A stretch of DNA of 64,000 bases from Janthinobacterium violaceinigrum (GTDB lineage: Bacteria; Pseudomonadota; Gammaproteobacteria; Burkholderiales; Burkholderiaceae_D). The stretch is taken from positions 62,001-126,000 of the forward strand of contig NZ_WFLI01000017.1 of assembly GCF_009208555.1 (NCBI RefSeq). The letters are read 5' to 3'. The first letter of the stretch is position 1. Every line of letters begins with the position of its first letter. Position numbers and translations under genes: made by a program. This document shows, in pieces, positions 42,518-51,522 of the stretch. The notes beneath the pieces were generated by a model. That model was not told where the DNA came from. It did not search any database and saw only the letters and a program-made list of their open reading frames with translations.

Positions 42518-43588
42518 ATGACCATCGCAGTTAAAAACATCCACAAGCGCTTCGGCGATTTCGTCGCCCTCGACAATATCTCGCTGGACTTTCCCGCCGG
42601 CGAACTGACGGCTTTGCTGGGCCCGTCCGGTTGCGGCAAGACCACCTTGCTGCGCATCATCGCCGGCCTCGAACATCCGGACAGCGGCCAGGTGCTGCTG
42701 GACGCGGAAGATGCGTCGAACCGCCATGTGCGCGAGCGGCAAGTGGGTTTCGTGTTCCAGCATTACGCGCTGTTCAAGCACATGACCGTGTTCGAGAACG
42801 TGGCGTTTGGCTTGCGCGTGAAGTCGCGCAGCGAGCGCCCGTCGGAAGACCAGATCCGCCGCAAAGTGAAGGATTTGCTGGAACTGGTGCAGCTGGACTG
42901 GCTGGCCGACCGCTATCCGCCGCAATTGTCGGGCGGCCAGCGCCAGCGCATCGCCCTGGCGCGCGCCCTGGCCGTCGAGCCCCGCGTGCTGCTGCTGGAC
43001 GAACCGTTCGGCGCCCTCGATGCCAAGGTGCGCAAGGAATTGCGCCGCTGGCTGCGCCGCCTGCATGACGACTTGCACGTCACCAGTATTTTCGTCACGC
43101 ATGACCAGGAAGAAGCGCTGGAAGTGGCGGACCAGGTGGTGCTGATGAACAAGGGCACCGTCGAGCAGCTCGGTTCGCCGGAGCAAGTCTACAACCACCC
43201 CGCGTCGCCGTTCGTGTACGGCTTCCTCGGTAACGTCAACCTGTTCCACGGCCGCGTGCATGACGGCGTGATGGCCACGGGCGACGCCAGCTTCGAGGTA
43301 CCCGATTACGCGGGCGTGAGCGACAGCAAGGGCACGGCCTATGTGCGTCCGCACGACCTGGAAATCGACCGCTACACGCAGGGCGCGGAAGGCATCGTCG
43401 TGAAACTGAGCCGCGCCCATGCCATCGGCCCGCTGGCCCAGCTGGACTTGCAGCGCGTCGATAACAGCGAACTGATCGAAGCGGTGATGTCGAACGAGCG
43501 TTTCAGCCATCTGCAACTGAAGGAAGGCGAGACCCTGGTCGTGCGCCCGAAACGATTACACGTGTTCGTCGAACCGACAAGAACCTAA
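42518..43588 (+). CDS. cysA: Sulfate/thiosulfate import ATPase CysA
   Basis: A 356-residue ABC ATPase of the sulfate importer. Walker A is GPSGCGKTT (35-43), the signature LSGGQRQRIALARAL, and Walker B LLLDEPFGALD. A C-terminal TOBE-like regulatory domain (about 240-356, TAYVRPHDLEIDRYT) follows. It starts two bases after the cysW stop. Confidence 0.96.
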   Translation: MTIAVKNIHKRFGDFVALDNISLDFPAGELTALLGPSGCGKTTLLRIIAGLEHPDSGQVLLDAEDASNRHVRERQVGFVFQHYALFKHMTVFENVAFGLRVKSRSERPSEDQIRRKVKDLLELVQLDWLADRYPPQLSGGQRQRIALARALAVEPRVLLLDEPFGALDAKVRKELRRWLRRLHDDLHVTSIFVTHDQEEALEVADQVVLMNKGTVEQLGSPEQVYNHPASPFVYGFLGNVNLFHGRVHDGVMATGDASFEVPDYAGVSDSKGTAYVRPHDLEIDRYTQGAEGIVVKLSRAHAIGPLAQLDLQRVDNSELIEAVMSNERFSHLQLKEGETLVVRPKRLHVFVEPTRT

Positions 43589-43602
43589 AGGCTGGAACCA
43601 AT

Positions 43603-44535
43603 ATGAACTTTCAACAACTGCGATCGATCCGCGAAGCGGCCCGCCGCGGCTATAACCTGACGGAAGTGGCCAACGCCCTGTTCACGTCGCAGCCGGGCGT
43701 GAGCCGGCAGATCCGCGAACTGGAAGACGAGCTGGGCGTGGTCATCTTCGAGCGCAACGGCAAGCGATTGACGGGCTTGACGGAGCCGGGCAAGGGCATC
43801 CTGAAAATCGTCGACCGCCTCTTGATCGAAGCGGAAAACCTGCAGCAGGCCAGCCTCGAATACAGCGGCCAGACCAGCGGCACCCTGTCCGTGGCGGCCA
43901 CGCACACGCAGGCGCGCTATGCGCTGCCGAAAGTGGTGCAGGGTTTCCGCGCCGCCTTCCCCGACGTGCGTATTGCGCTACAACAAAGCGCGCCCGAGCA
44001 CATCGCGGAATGGGTGTTGTCGGGCAAGACCGATATCGGCATCGCCACGGAAGGCCTGAGCCAGTTCCCCGACCTCGTGTCGTTCCCGTGCTACCGCTGG
44101 AGCCATCTGATCGTCGTGCCGGACGGCCACCCGCTGCTCGAGCATTCGCCCATCCGCCTGGAAGACCTGGCGAAATATCCCTTGATTACCTACGACAAGG
44201 GTTTCACGGGCCGCGGCCATATCGACGATGCGTTCGCCAAGGCGGGCGTGGCCACCGACATCATCCTGACGGCCATGGATTCGGACGTCATCAAGCAATA
44301 CGTGGCGCTGGGCCTGGGCGTGGGCATCGTTGCCTCCATGGCCTTCGACCACGGCCGCGACAAGGGACTGCGGGCCGTGGAAGCGTCGCATCTGTTCGCC
44401 ACCAACACGACGCGCCTGGCCGTGCGCCGCGGCGCCTACCTGCGCGCGTATGCCTACGAGTTCATCCTGCAGCTGGCGCCGGACCTGACGCGCGAAGACA
44501 TCGACCGCGCCATGGCGGGCGAAGAGCCGCTTTAA
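43603..44535 (+). CDS. cysB: CysB-family LysR transcriptional regulator
   Basis: A 310-residue regulator with the CysB-type N-terminus MNFQQLRSIREAARRGYNLTEVANALFTSQPGVSRQ (winged helix-turn-helix). The co-inducer domain follows, with ATHTQARYALP and YDKGFTGRGHID. CysB activates sulfate assimilation genes with N-acetylserine as inducer. It lies 14 bases after cysA, so it is co-transcribed with the transporter it is expected to control. A Cbl-type paralogue is possible, but the context favours CysB. Confidence 0.92.
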   Translation: MNFQQLRSIREAARRGYNLTEVANALFTSQPGVSRQIRELEDELGVVIFERNGKRLTGLTEPGKGILKIVDRLLIEAENLQQASLEYSGQTSGTLSVAATHTQARYALPKVVQGFRAAFPDVRIALQQSAPEHIAEWVLSGKTDIGIATEGLSQFPDLVSFPCYRWSHLIVVPDGHPLLEHSPIRLEDLAKYPLITYDKGFTGRGHIDDAFAKAGVATDIILTAMDSDVIKQYVALGLGVGIVASMAFDHGRDKGLRAVEASHLFATNTTRLAVRRGAYLRAYAYEFILQLAPDLTREDIDRAMAGEEPL

Positions 44536-44891
44536 GCTGGGGCGAGCGCGGCCCGCTGCGCGCGCGTCAGGCTGGCCACGGCGCGCGCGTGGGAATCCTG
44601 CACCAGTTCCAGCAGGTAATCGGCGGGGAAGCGCGCCACGTCGACGATGGTCACCCAGTGAAAGCGGCCCATGTAGCGGGCCGGCTTGACGCCCGGCATG
44701 TCCGTCAGTTCGATGAAGCGCTCGGCGCTGGCGCGCAGGCTGAAGCGCCACTGCTCGGGGGCGCTGGTCTTAAAATAGGCAAATTTCTTGCCGCTCACTT
44801 CATATACGAGGATGTTCGACGGCGGGCCGTACAGCACGGCTTGCGCGCCGGGCAGGGCTGCGCAAACGTCTTTCAGTTCATCACTTGTCAT
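44532..44891 (-). CDS. MmcQ/YjbR family protein
   Basis: A 119-residue cytosolic protein of the YjbR/MmcQ (CyaY-like fold) family, recognised by SGKKFAYFKTSAPEQWRFSLRAS and the C-terminal GRFHWVTIVD motif. Function is unknown; a DNA-binding role has been proposed for relatives. Its stop overlaps the cysB stop by three bases on the opposite strand. It overlaps the preceding DUF2314/DUF2185 gene by four bases, so the two are coupled. Confidence 0.85.
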   Translation of the reverse strand: MTSDELKDVCAALPGAQAVLYGPPSNILVYEVSGKKFAYFKTSAPEQWRFSLRASAERFIELTDMPGVKPARYMGRFHWVTIVDVARFPADYLLELVQDSHARAVASLTRAQRAALAPA

Positions 44892-45499
44892 TCGTCAACC
44901 GCCATGAATTGTTGGGTGTTATGGTCGAAGGCATAGGCCGCGCCGGTGGGCGCGTCCAGCAGCGCAATGAAACGGTCATCCACGCTGAGCACGGCGCCCA
45001 GCGACACGAGGGCCACGTTGGCGCTGTCGTTGATGTAGTCGTCGCTCTCGTCGTTGGCCGTGAAGCGCCAGCCGCTGTCGTCGGCGGTGTCCGGCTCCTC
45101 GCGGTACAGGTAGCCGACGGGCGCGCCGTCTTCCAGCACTCTTTTCGTGACGAAGCACAGGCCCGCGTAGCGGTTGACGAGGTTATCGTCATCGTCGTGC
45201 TGCGTATTGATGATGTGGCGTGCCGCGAAGGCGATGGGGTCTTGCGCGTGCAGGTCGCGGATGTAGCCGGGCGTGTTGTCGAGCTTGCCCGTGAAATGGC
45301 CGCCGGCGTCCACCGTATCGACCAGCACCCACATGCGTTCGGCGCCCGGCGCGTGCGGATCGTCGCTGTGGAAGGCGAAGATCAGCTTGACCACGTCGCC
45401 GGGGCGCACCTGGGCGATGGCCTCGGGCGGCGATTTATAGAAGGTGTAGGGATGGCGCACCGCCAGTTCGGCTGCGTCGGCCAGGTACCAGCTGGGCAT
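44888..45499 (-). CDS. DUF2314-DUF2185 two-domain protein
   Basis: A 203-residue cytosolic acidic protein. The first ~100 residues resemble DUF2314 (VRPGDVVKLIFAFHS, ERMWVLVDTV, GKLDNTP). The last ~85 resemble DUF2185, an immunity-like domain (CFVTKRVLEDGAPVGYLYREEP and DSGWRFTANDESDDYIND). Such domains occur in predicted immunity proteins of polymorphic toxin systems, but no toxin gene lies nearby. It is translationally coupled to the YjbR-type gene. Function is unknown; the domain calls are from motif memory. Confidence 0.65.
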   Translation of the reverse strand: MPSWYLADAAELAVRHPYTFYKSPPEAIAQVRPGDVVKLIFAFHSDDPHAPGAERMWVLVDTVDAGGHFTGKLDNTPGYIRDLHAQDPIAFAARHIINTQHDDDDNLVNRYAGLCFVTKRVLEDGAPVGYLYREEPDTADDSGWRFTANDESDDYINDSANVALVSLGAVLSVDDRFIALLDAPTGAAYAFDHNTQQFMAVDE

Positions 45500-45609
45500 G
45501 GTGATCCGTCGTCAGGAAAGAAAGCCCATGGTAGCCGATTGCACGCCTGAAAGCACGCCGCGCGCGCAAGCCGTATGATGGCCGTTCCCCCTCTCACACA
45601 AGGACAGGC

Positions 45610-46446
45610 ATGACGGACGCAACGATCCCCCATTTACCCCTCAACGATGGCCGGCGCATCGCGCAGATCGGCTTTGGCACCTGGCCGCTCGACGATGCGC
45701 TGGCGGAGACGGTCGTGCAGGCGGCACTGGCCTGCGGCTACCGCCTGATCGATACGGCGGCCCGCTACGGCAATGAAACGGGCGTGGGCCGCGGCATCGC
45801 CGCCAGCGGTCTGCCGCGCAGCGAGGTGGCGATCACCAGCAAGCTGCGCGGCAGCGAACACGGTTACGAGACGACCTTGCGCGCCTTCGACGCCACCATG
45901 GCCGCGCTGGGCACCGACTACCTCGACCTGTACCTGATCCATTGGCCGCTACCCATGCGGGACCTGTATGTGGACACGTGGCGCGCCTTCGTGCGCCTGC
46001 GCGAGGAAGGGCGCATCCGCTCGATCGGCGTGTCGAACTTCCAGCCCGCGCATATCGAACGCCTGCTGGCGGAGACGGGCGTGCTGCCCGCCGTGAACCA
46101 GCTCGAGCTGCACCCGGACTTCACGCAGGCAGCCTTGCGCGCCTGGCATGCGCGGCAGGGCATCGTCATCGAGTCATGGAGTCCGCTGGGACGCGGCGCG
46201 CTGCTGCAGGACGCTACCGTGCTGCGCCTGGCGCAAAAGCACGGGCGCTCGGCCGCGCAAATCCTGCTGCGCTGGCATGTGCAGCACGGCCTGGTGGCGA
46301 TCCCGAAATCGCAGGACCCGGCACGCATGGCACAAAACCTGGCCGTCTTCGACTTTGCCCTCGACGGTGACGATCTGGCGGCGCTGGCGCTGCTCGACGG
46401 CGATCATCGCCAGGGCGGCGATCCCGATACCAACGACGAACGGTAA
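45610..46446 (+). CDS. Aldo-keto reductase (AKR5-like)
   Basis: A 278-residue NADPH-dependent oxidoreductase with a TIM barrel. The catalytic tetrad residues are visible: Asp in LIDTAARYGNE with Tyr in the same motif, Lys in ITSKLRGSE, and His in YLIHWPLP. The C-terminal IPKSQDPARMAQNL is the cofactor-binding segment. This group reduces aldehydes, ketones or 2,5-diketogluconate. Substrate unknown. A strong bidirectional terminator follows. Confidence 0.92.
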   Translation: MTDATIPHLPLNDGRRIAQIGFGTWPLDDALAETVVQAALACGYRLIDTAARYGNETGVGRGIAASGLPRSEVAITSKLRGSEHGYETTLRAFDATMAALGTDYLDLYLIHWPLPMRDLYVDTWRAFVRLREEGRIRSIGVSNFQPAHIERLLAETGVLPAVNQLELHPDFTQAALRAWHARQGIVIESWSPLGRGALLQDATVLRLAQKHGRSAAQILLRWHVQHGLVAIPKSQDPARMAQNLAVFDFALDGDDLAALALLDGDHRQGGDPDTNDER

Positions 46447-46447
46447 A

Positions 46448-46479
46448 CGAAAAAAGGGAGGCGCGAGGCCTCCCTTTGC
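46448..46479. terminator. Bidirectional terminator between convergent genes
   Basis: The stem AAAGGGAGGC / GCCTCCCTTT around a short loop has an A run upstream. It can end both the aldo-keto reductase (+) and the TonB receptor (-). Confidence 0.8.
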
Positions 46480-46495
46480 ATTGCTGCGGCAGCGC

Positions 46496-48919
46496 TTACC
46501 AGCTGTAGCCAGCCTTGGCGTAGTAGTAGCGGCCGTTGAAACCGTTCGGCGCGAAGATGCTGTAGGGCTGCGTGCCGTTGACGTTCAGGTTGCCGTTGCT
46601 GGTCACTTGCGCCGGGTAGCGGTTGGTGACGTTGTCGATGCCGGCCACCAGGCGCCAGTTCTTGTCCAGCTTCACGGAACCGGACAGGTCCAGCACCCAT
46701 TGCGGGTCATACGTCTGGTCCAGCTTGACGTCGTTTTGCGGCACGGTGAAGCTGCCGTAGCGCGTTACGACGCCGTGCGCATTCCAGATGCCGAAGCTGT
46801 AGTCGGCGGCCAGGCTGAACTTGTCCTTCGGCGACGCCACCGTGATGCGGTCGATGCTCTGGCGGTCGATCAGTTTCAGGTTGTTGGCCGTCAGGATGGC
46901 CGGATTGTCGGCGATTTTTTGTACCGTGCTCTTGTTGTGGTTGTACGCCGCGGTGAGGTCCAGGCGGTTCTTGTCCTGCAGGTCGATGCGGTAGGTGCTG
47001 ACGATGTCCACGCCTTCCGTGCGCGTATCGACGGCGTTGGTGAAGTAGCGCGCCGCGCCGACGGGCGTGCCTTGCGCCGCCAGCTGGCTCTTGAGCTTGT
47101 CGTTCAGCGCCAGGTTGGCCGAGAACAGGATGCGGTTGTCGATGTCGATGCGGTAGGCGTCGATGCTGGTGGTGAAGTTGCGGTTGGGCTGGAACTGCAG
47201 GCCCAGGCTGTAGTTGCGGGCCTTTTCCGGTTTCAGGTCCTGTGCGCCGAGGGCGCGCGCCTGCGGCGTGTTGACGGCAAAGGTACCCGTCTCGATGGCC
47301 GTATTGGTGCCATTGACGACCTGGAAGTTGGTGGTGGTGATGGTGTAGTACTGCTGCGCCAGCGACGGCGCGCGGAAGCCGCTCGACACGGTGCCGCGCA
47401 GGGACAGGGCGTCCGTGAACGCGTAGCGGGCCGAACCCTTGGCCGAGGTGGTGCTGCCGAAATCGCTGTAGCGCTCATGGCGCAGCGCCACGCCGCCGGA
47501 CAGGTTTTTCGTCGCTTCCGCTTCCAGGTTTACATAGACCGATTCGTTGTGGCGCGAGTGGCTGCCTGCGTTGGCAGGACGGAAGCCGGCAAAGCCTTGC
47601 GAGCCGCCCCCCGTGTACGACGCTGCGTCGCCGGCGCCGATGCTGTATTTCTCATGGCGCGCTTCGGCGCCCACGGCTACCGTCAGCGGGCCGGAGAAAG
47701 CGGCGACGGGGAATTCGCGCGCCGCATCGAGGTTGAAGACGGTCTGCTCGTTTTTCAGCGAGCCGGCATAGAAATGCGTGGGGCTGTTCGCGCCCAGCGA
47801 CTGGTTGACCGTGTTGTCCAGGTCCAGCTCGAACTTGTTGCTGCCGTAGTTCAGGCTGGCATCCCAGCGCCAGCCGGCCGCTTCGCCGCGCAAGCCCGTG
47901 ACGAGGGACTGGTCCGTCAGCGTGCTGTTTTGCAACGGCAAAAAGCCTTCCGGGAAGAGCGGCGTGCGCTGCACGAACAGTTTCGCATTGTTCGGGTCCG
48001 GGATCAGGGCCGTGCGCCACGTGGCGGCGGCCGAGGTGTCGCGCTTGCCGTAATTGCCGAAGGCGTACCAGTCCACACTGTCATTGATGCGGTATTCGCT
48101 GTTGAGGAAAATCGTCGCCGGCTTGCTTTCCGGGTCGCCATAGCGCTGGTTGACCTTGCCGTAGCGCGGTTCCAGCGGATTGCGGAAATCGGCGCCGGCG
48201 CGGTTGGTCGGATCGCGTTCCGCCACTTCGGCCGAGACGCGCACCCAGCCGTCGTCGCCCAGCTTGAAGCCGGCCGAACCCTTGATGGATTTCTGCTTGC
48301 CGTCGCGTTCCTGCGTCTGGCCATAGCCCACTTCGATATCGCCGCCGGCCGCGCCTTTTTTCAGGATGATGTTGATCACGCCGGCAATCGCGTCGGAGCC
48401 GTACTGGGCCGCGGCGCCGTCGCGCAGCACTTCCACGTGGTCGATGGCGGCCAGGGGAATGGCGTTCAGGTCGACGGGCGCCGAGCCGCGGCCCAGCGAA
48501 CCGTTGACGTTGACGACGGCCGAGGTATAGCGGCGCTTGCCGTTCACCAGCACCAGGGTCTGGTCGGGCGACAGGCCGCGCAGCTGGGCCGGACGCACGG
48601 CGTCGCTGGCGTCGGCGCCCGTGGCGCGGGCAAAGTTCAGCGATGGCAGCAGGCGCGCCAGCACGGTGGCCAGTTCGGCCGAACCCGTGCTTTGCAGGTC
48701 GCGCGAGGTGAGGATGTCGATCGGCGATTCGGAATCGATGGTGCGGCGGTTCTTGGCGAAGGTGCCGGTGACCACCACCGATTGCAATTCGCCTTCGGCC
48801 GGCAGCTCTTGCTGCGCTTGCGCCTGCATGGGCAGGCTGAAGCAGGCGATCAGGCTGGCGGCGATAACGGTTTTCACGGGCAGGGCGGGAAGCTGGGAGC
48901 GGACAGTGCTTGAACTCAT
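46496..48919 (-). CDS. TonB-dependent outer-membrane receptor
   Basis: An 807-residue receptor. A signal peptide ends near MQAQAQ. The TonB-box/plug region follows (LQSVVVTGTFAKNRRTIDSESPIDIL) with the plug core LVLVNGKRRYTS and VEVLRDGAAAQYGSDAIAGVINIIL. The C-terminal half is a 22-strand barrel ending with an aromatic residue (YYAKAGYSW), the outer-membrane insertion signal. It imports a scarce ligand with energy from TonB-ExbBD. Neither siderophore genes nor a sigma/anti-sigma pair lie nearby, so the substrate is unknown. ATG 48919 follows GAAGAG. Confidence 0.93.
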   Translation of the reverse strand: MSSSTVRSQLPALPVKTVIAASLIACFSLPMQAQAQQELPAEGELQSVVVTGTFAKNRRTIDSESPIDILTSRDLQSTGSAELATVLARLLPSLNFARATGADASDAVRPAQLRGLSPDQTLVLVNGKRRYTSAVVNVNGSLGRGSAPVDLNAIPLAAIDHVEVLRDGAAAQYGSDAIAGVINIILKKGAAGGDIEVGYGQTQERDGKQKSIKGSAGFKLGDDGWVRVSAEVAERDPTNRAGADFRNPLEPRYGKVNQRYGDPESKPATIFLNSEYRINDSVDWYAFGNYGKRDTSAAATWRTALIPDPNNAKLFVQRTPLFPEGFLPLQNSTLTDQSLVTGLRGEAAGWRWDASLNYGSNKFELDLDNTVNQSLGANSPTHFYAGSLKNEQTVFNLDAAREFPVAAFSGPLTVAVGAEARHEKYSIGAGDAASYTGGGSQGFAGFRPANAGSHSRHNESVYVNLEAEATKNLSGGVALRHERYSDFGSTTSAKGSARYAFTDALSLRGTVSSGFRAPSLAQQYYTITTTNFQVVNGTNTAIETGTFAVNTPQARALGAQDLKPEKARNYSLGLQFQPNRNFTTSIDAYRIDIDNRILFSANLALNDKLKSQLAAQGTPVGAARYFTNAVDTRTEGVDIVSTYRIDLQDKNRLDLTAAYNHNKSTVQKIADNPAILTANNLKLIDRQSIDRITVASPKDKFSLAADYSFGIWNAHGVVTRYGSFTVPQNDVKLDQTYDPQWVLDLSGSVKLDKNWRLVAGIDNVTNRYPAQVTSNGNLNVNGTQPYSIFAPNGFNGRYYYAKAGYSW

Positions 48920-49213
48920 CGACGATATCTCTTCGGTTAGGGGATGCACGGACCATGGCGGTCCGGTGATGAAATCAGATTAACAGCGGGCACGTGGCGT
49001 GCTTACGAATCCTTATGTCTATCGATATGCAATAAATATCTGATACACGTAGAAATGACGCGAGTAGCGCATATGGCCTCGTTTCCAGCATACGACCGGG
49101 CATGGCAAGGCTGCAATGCTGCAAAGCAGTAAATTGCCAGCTGTTGTATAAATACGACTATCTGCGATGAGAGTGGGTAGCCTGGCGGCGGCGTGCGTCG
49201 CCAGGCGGGGCGT
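48920..49213. other. Intergenic region between the TonB receptor and Tas-like reductase genes
   Basis: It should hold the receptor promoter in its left half, in an AT-rich zone at 49010-49060. A hairpin GCCTGGCG / CGCCAGGC (49180-49187 with 49199-49206) lies just after the stop of the reductase gene. It lacks a T run, so termination there is uncertain. Confidence 0.45.
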
Positions 49214-50260
49214 CTACTGGCCCGGATTGGGTATCTGGGCGTGGATGGCGTCGACGGCCGCCACCAGTTCCGGCGACAGCGTGAGCTGGTGGGCGTCGAT
49301 ATTCTGTCGCAACTGCTCCACGCTGGTGGCGCCGATGATGGTCGAGGCGACGAACCAGCGCGTATAGCACCAGGCCAGCGCCAGCTGCGCCGGCGTCAAG
49401 CCATGCGCGCGGGCCAGCGCCGCATATTGCGTGGCCGCTTCGATGGTGGCGGGGCGCACGTAGCGGGGACTCCAGCCGGCCGGGAAGCGCGTCAGGCGGC
49501 CCTGGGCTTGCGGATCGTCGATGTATTTCGCCGTCAGCTGGCCGAATGCCAGGGGGCTGTAGGCCAGCAAGCCCACATTTTCCCGGTGGCAAGTCTCGTC
49601 CAGCAAGCTCGTTTCAAAATGGCGCGCCGTCAGGTTGTACAGGTTCTGGATGGAGGCGATGCGGGGCAAGCCTTTCAGCTCGGCCTGCTTGATGAACTCG
49701 CTCACGCCCCACGACGATTCGTTCGACACGCCGATGTGGCCGATCTTGCCTTCGTCGACCAGCTTGCCCAGCACGGCCAGGGTGTCTTCGATGGCGACCG
49801 AGGCGTGCTCCTTGCGGGGGTTGTACACGCTGGCGCCGAAGATGGGCAGGTTGCGGCTGGGCCAGTGCAACTGGTACAGGTCGATGTGCTCCGTCTGCAG
49901 CCGGCGCAGGCTGTCTTCGACGGCGGCGCGGATGTTGGCCGCGTCGTGGTCCGTCTTGCCCTTGCGTATCCAGTGCATGCGCGAGTTCGGCCCGGCCACC
50001 TTGCTGGCCAGCACGATGTCGCCGCGCCTGCCGCTTTTCTTCAACCAGCTGCCGATATGGCGTTCCGTGCTGCCCTGCGTCTGCGCGCTGGCCATCACGG
50101 GATACATCTCGGCCGTATCGATGAAGTTGATGCCCCGCTCCAGCGCGTAATCGAGCTGGCTGTGCGCTTCGGCTTCCGTGTTCTGTTCGCCGAAGGTCAT
50201 CGTGCCCAGGCAGATCCTGCTCACTTCCAGGCTGCTGGCGCCCAGCTTGATCTTTTCCAT
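49214..50260 (-). CDS. NADP(H)-dependent aldo-keto reductase, Tas-like
   Basis: A 348-residue aldo-keto reductase of the Tas/YghZ branch. It has the N-terminal LGASSLEVSRICLGTMTFGEQN, the tetrad motifs NFIDTAEMYP, VLASKVAGP and LYQLHWP, and the cofactor segment STIIGATSVEQL. The middle loop (SAQTQGSTERHIG) is typical of Tas. It begins nine bases after the pyrD stop on the same strand, so the two are likely co-transcribed. Physiological substrate unknown. Confidence 0.93.
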   Translation of the reverse strand: MEKIKLGASSLEVSRICLGTMTFGEQNTEAEAHSQLDYALERGINFIDTAEMYPVMASAQTQGSTERHIGSWLKKSGRRGDIVLASKVAGPNSRMHWIRKGKTDHDAANIRAAVEDSLRRLQTEHIDLYQLHWPSRNLPIFGASVYNPRKEHASVAIEDTLAVLGKLVDEGKIGHIGVSNESSWGVSEFIKQAELKGLPRIASIQNLYNLTARHFETSLLDETCHRENVGLLAYSPLAFGQLTAKYIDDPQAQGRLTRFPAGWSPRYVRPATIEAATQYAALARAHGLTPAQLALAWCYTRWFVASTIIGATSVEQLRQNIDAHQLTLSPELVAAVDAIHAQIPNPGQ

Positions 50261-50269
50261 GCGCCGTCC

Positions 50270-51319
50270 TTAGCGTGCCTGCTTGCCGCGCAGCGCGCGC
50301 GCGCAATCCTTGATCAGCGCGGGACCGGCGTAGATCAGGCCGCTGTACAGCTGCACCAGCTGCGCGCCCGCCTCGAACTTGGCCACGGCGTCGCTGCCCT
50401 GCATGATGCCGCCCACGCCGATGATGGGCAGGGCGTCGCCCAGTTCCGCCTTCAGCAGGCGGATCACATTGTTCGACAGTTCGAACACGGGCGCGCCCGA
50501 CAGGCCGCCCGCTTCCGCGCCGTGCGGCATGCCTTCCACGGCGCTGCGCGACAGGGTCGTGTTGGTGGCAATGACGCCGTCGATCTGGTGGCGCGTGAGC
50601 GACCCGGCGATGTTTTTCACCTGTTCGCCATCCATATCCGGGGCGATCTTGAGGGCCAGCGGCACGTAGCGCTTGTGCTTGTCCGCCAGGCGCGCCTGGG
50701 CATCTTTGAGCTGCGACAGCAGGGCGTCGAGTTCCGACGCGCCCTGCAGCTGGCGCAGGTTTTTCGTGTTCGGCGACGAGATGTTCACCGTCACATAGCT
50801 GGCGTAGGGATAGACTTTTTCCAGGCACAGCAGATAGTCGTCGGCCGCCCGCTCGATGGGCGTGTCGGCGTTCTTGCCGATGTTCAGGCCCAGCACGCCG
50901 GCGCGCTCCTGGTAGAACTTCGACGCCTGCACGTTGGCGACAAACGCGTCCACGCCGCCATTGTTAAAGCCCATGCGGTTGATGATGCCCTGCGCCTGCG
51001 GCAGGCGGAACATGCGCGGTTTCGGGTTGCCCGCCTGCGCGCGGGGCGTGACGGTGCCCACTTCGATGGAGCCAAACCCCAGGTCGGCCAGCGCGTCGAT
51101 GTAGGCGCCATCCTTGTCCAGGCCGGCGGCCAGGCCCACGGGATTGGGAAAGGTGATGCCCATCACCGTGCGCGGGTCGGCTGCCGGTTTGCCGGCCAGC
51201 TTCGTCAGGCCCAGCGCGGCGGCGCGTTTCAGGGCGGGCAGGGTGAGATGGTGGGCCGCTTCGGCATCCATCGAAAACAGCAGCGGGCGGGCGAGGGAGT
51301 ACAGGAATTTTTCAGACAT
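50270..51319 (-). CDS. pyrD: Quinone-dependent dihydroorotate dehydrogenase
   Basis: A 349-residue class 2 enzyme that oxidises dihydroorotate to orotate in pyrimidine synthesis, passing electrons to quinone at the inner membrane. The N-terminal helix pair (FLYSLARPLLFSMDAEAAH) is the membrane and quinone contact. FMN-binding and catalytic segments follow: FPNPVGLAAGLDKDG, GFGSIEVGTVTPRAQ, VNISSPNTKNLR and GVGGIMQGSDA. The start at 51319 is fixed by the conserved N-terminus. Confidence 0.96.
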   Translation of the reverse strand: MSEKFLYSLARPLLFSMDAEAAHHLTLPALKRAAALGLTKLAGKPAADPRTVMGITFPNPVGLAAGLDKDGAYIDALADLGFGSIEVGTVTPRAQAGNPKPRMFRLPQAQGIINRMGFNNGGVDAFVANVQASKFYQERAGVLGLNIGKNADTPIERAADDYLLCLEKVYPYASYVTVNISSPNTKNLRQLQGASELDALLSQLKDAQARLADKHKRYVPLALKIAPDMDGEQVKNIAGSLTRHQIDGVIATNTTLSRSAVEGMPHGAEAGGLSGAPVFELSNNVIRLLKAELGDALPIIGVGGIMQGSDAVAKFEAGAQLVQLYSGLIYAGPALIKDCARALRGKQAR

Positions 51320-51522
51320 GGGGCGCTTTGAGTAGGTGTGCGGGCAGCCGGGAACGGCTGGCGGCGCGCGGAATAAGTGCCGTATTTTACCGTGTTCCAC
51401 GCAGCGGTCGGGTGTATAGTTCTTGTTGGCCAAATGCAATATTGATCCATTGATAATCCGCATCCGGCCTTGGACTTTCCTGTTTCTTCTCTGTTCTGTT
51501 TACTTCATAAGCGAGACATCGA

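Noticed and set aside
46148..48913. A 921-codon open frame on the plus strand opposite the TonB receptor gene
   Set aside because: Its product is low-complexity (Arg/Val/Gly/Ala/Gln-rich) without domains. It mirrors codon bias of the real gene, which has a signal peptide, plug and barrel.
49193..51331. A 712-codon open frame opposite the Tas-like and pyrD genes
   Set aside because: It spans two well-identified genes on the other strand and has no domain, start signal or conserved motif.
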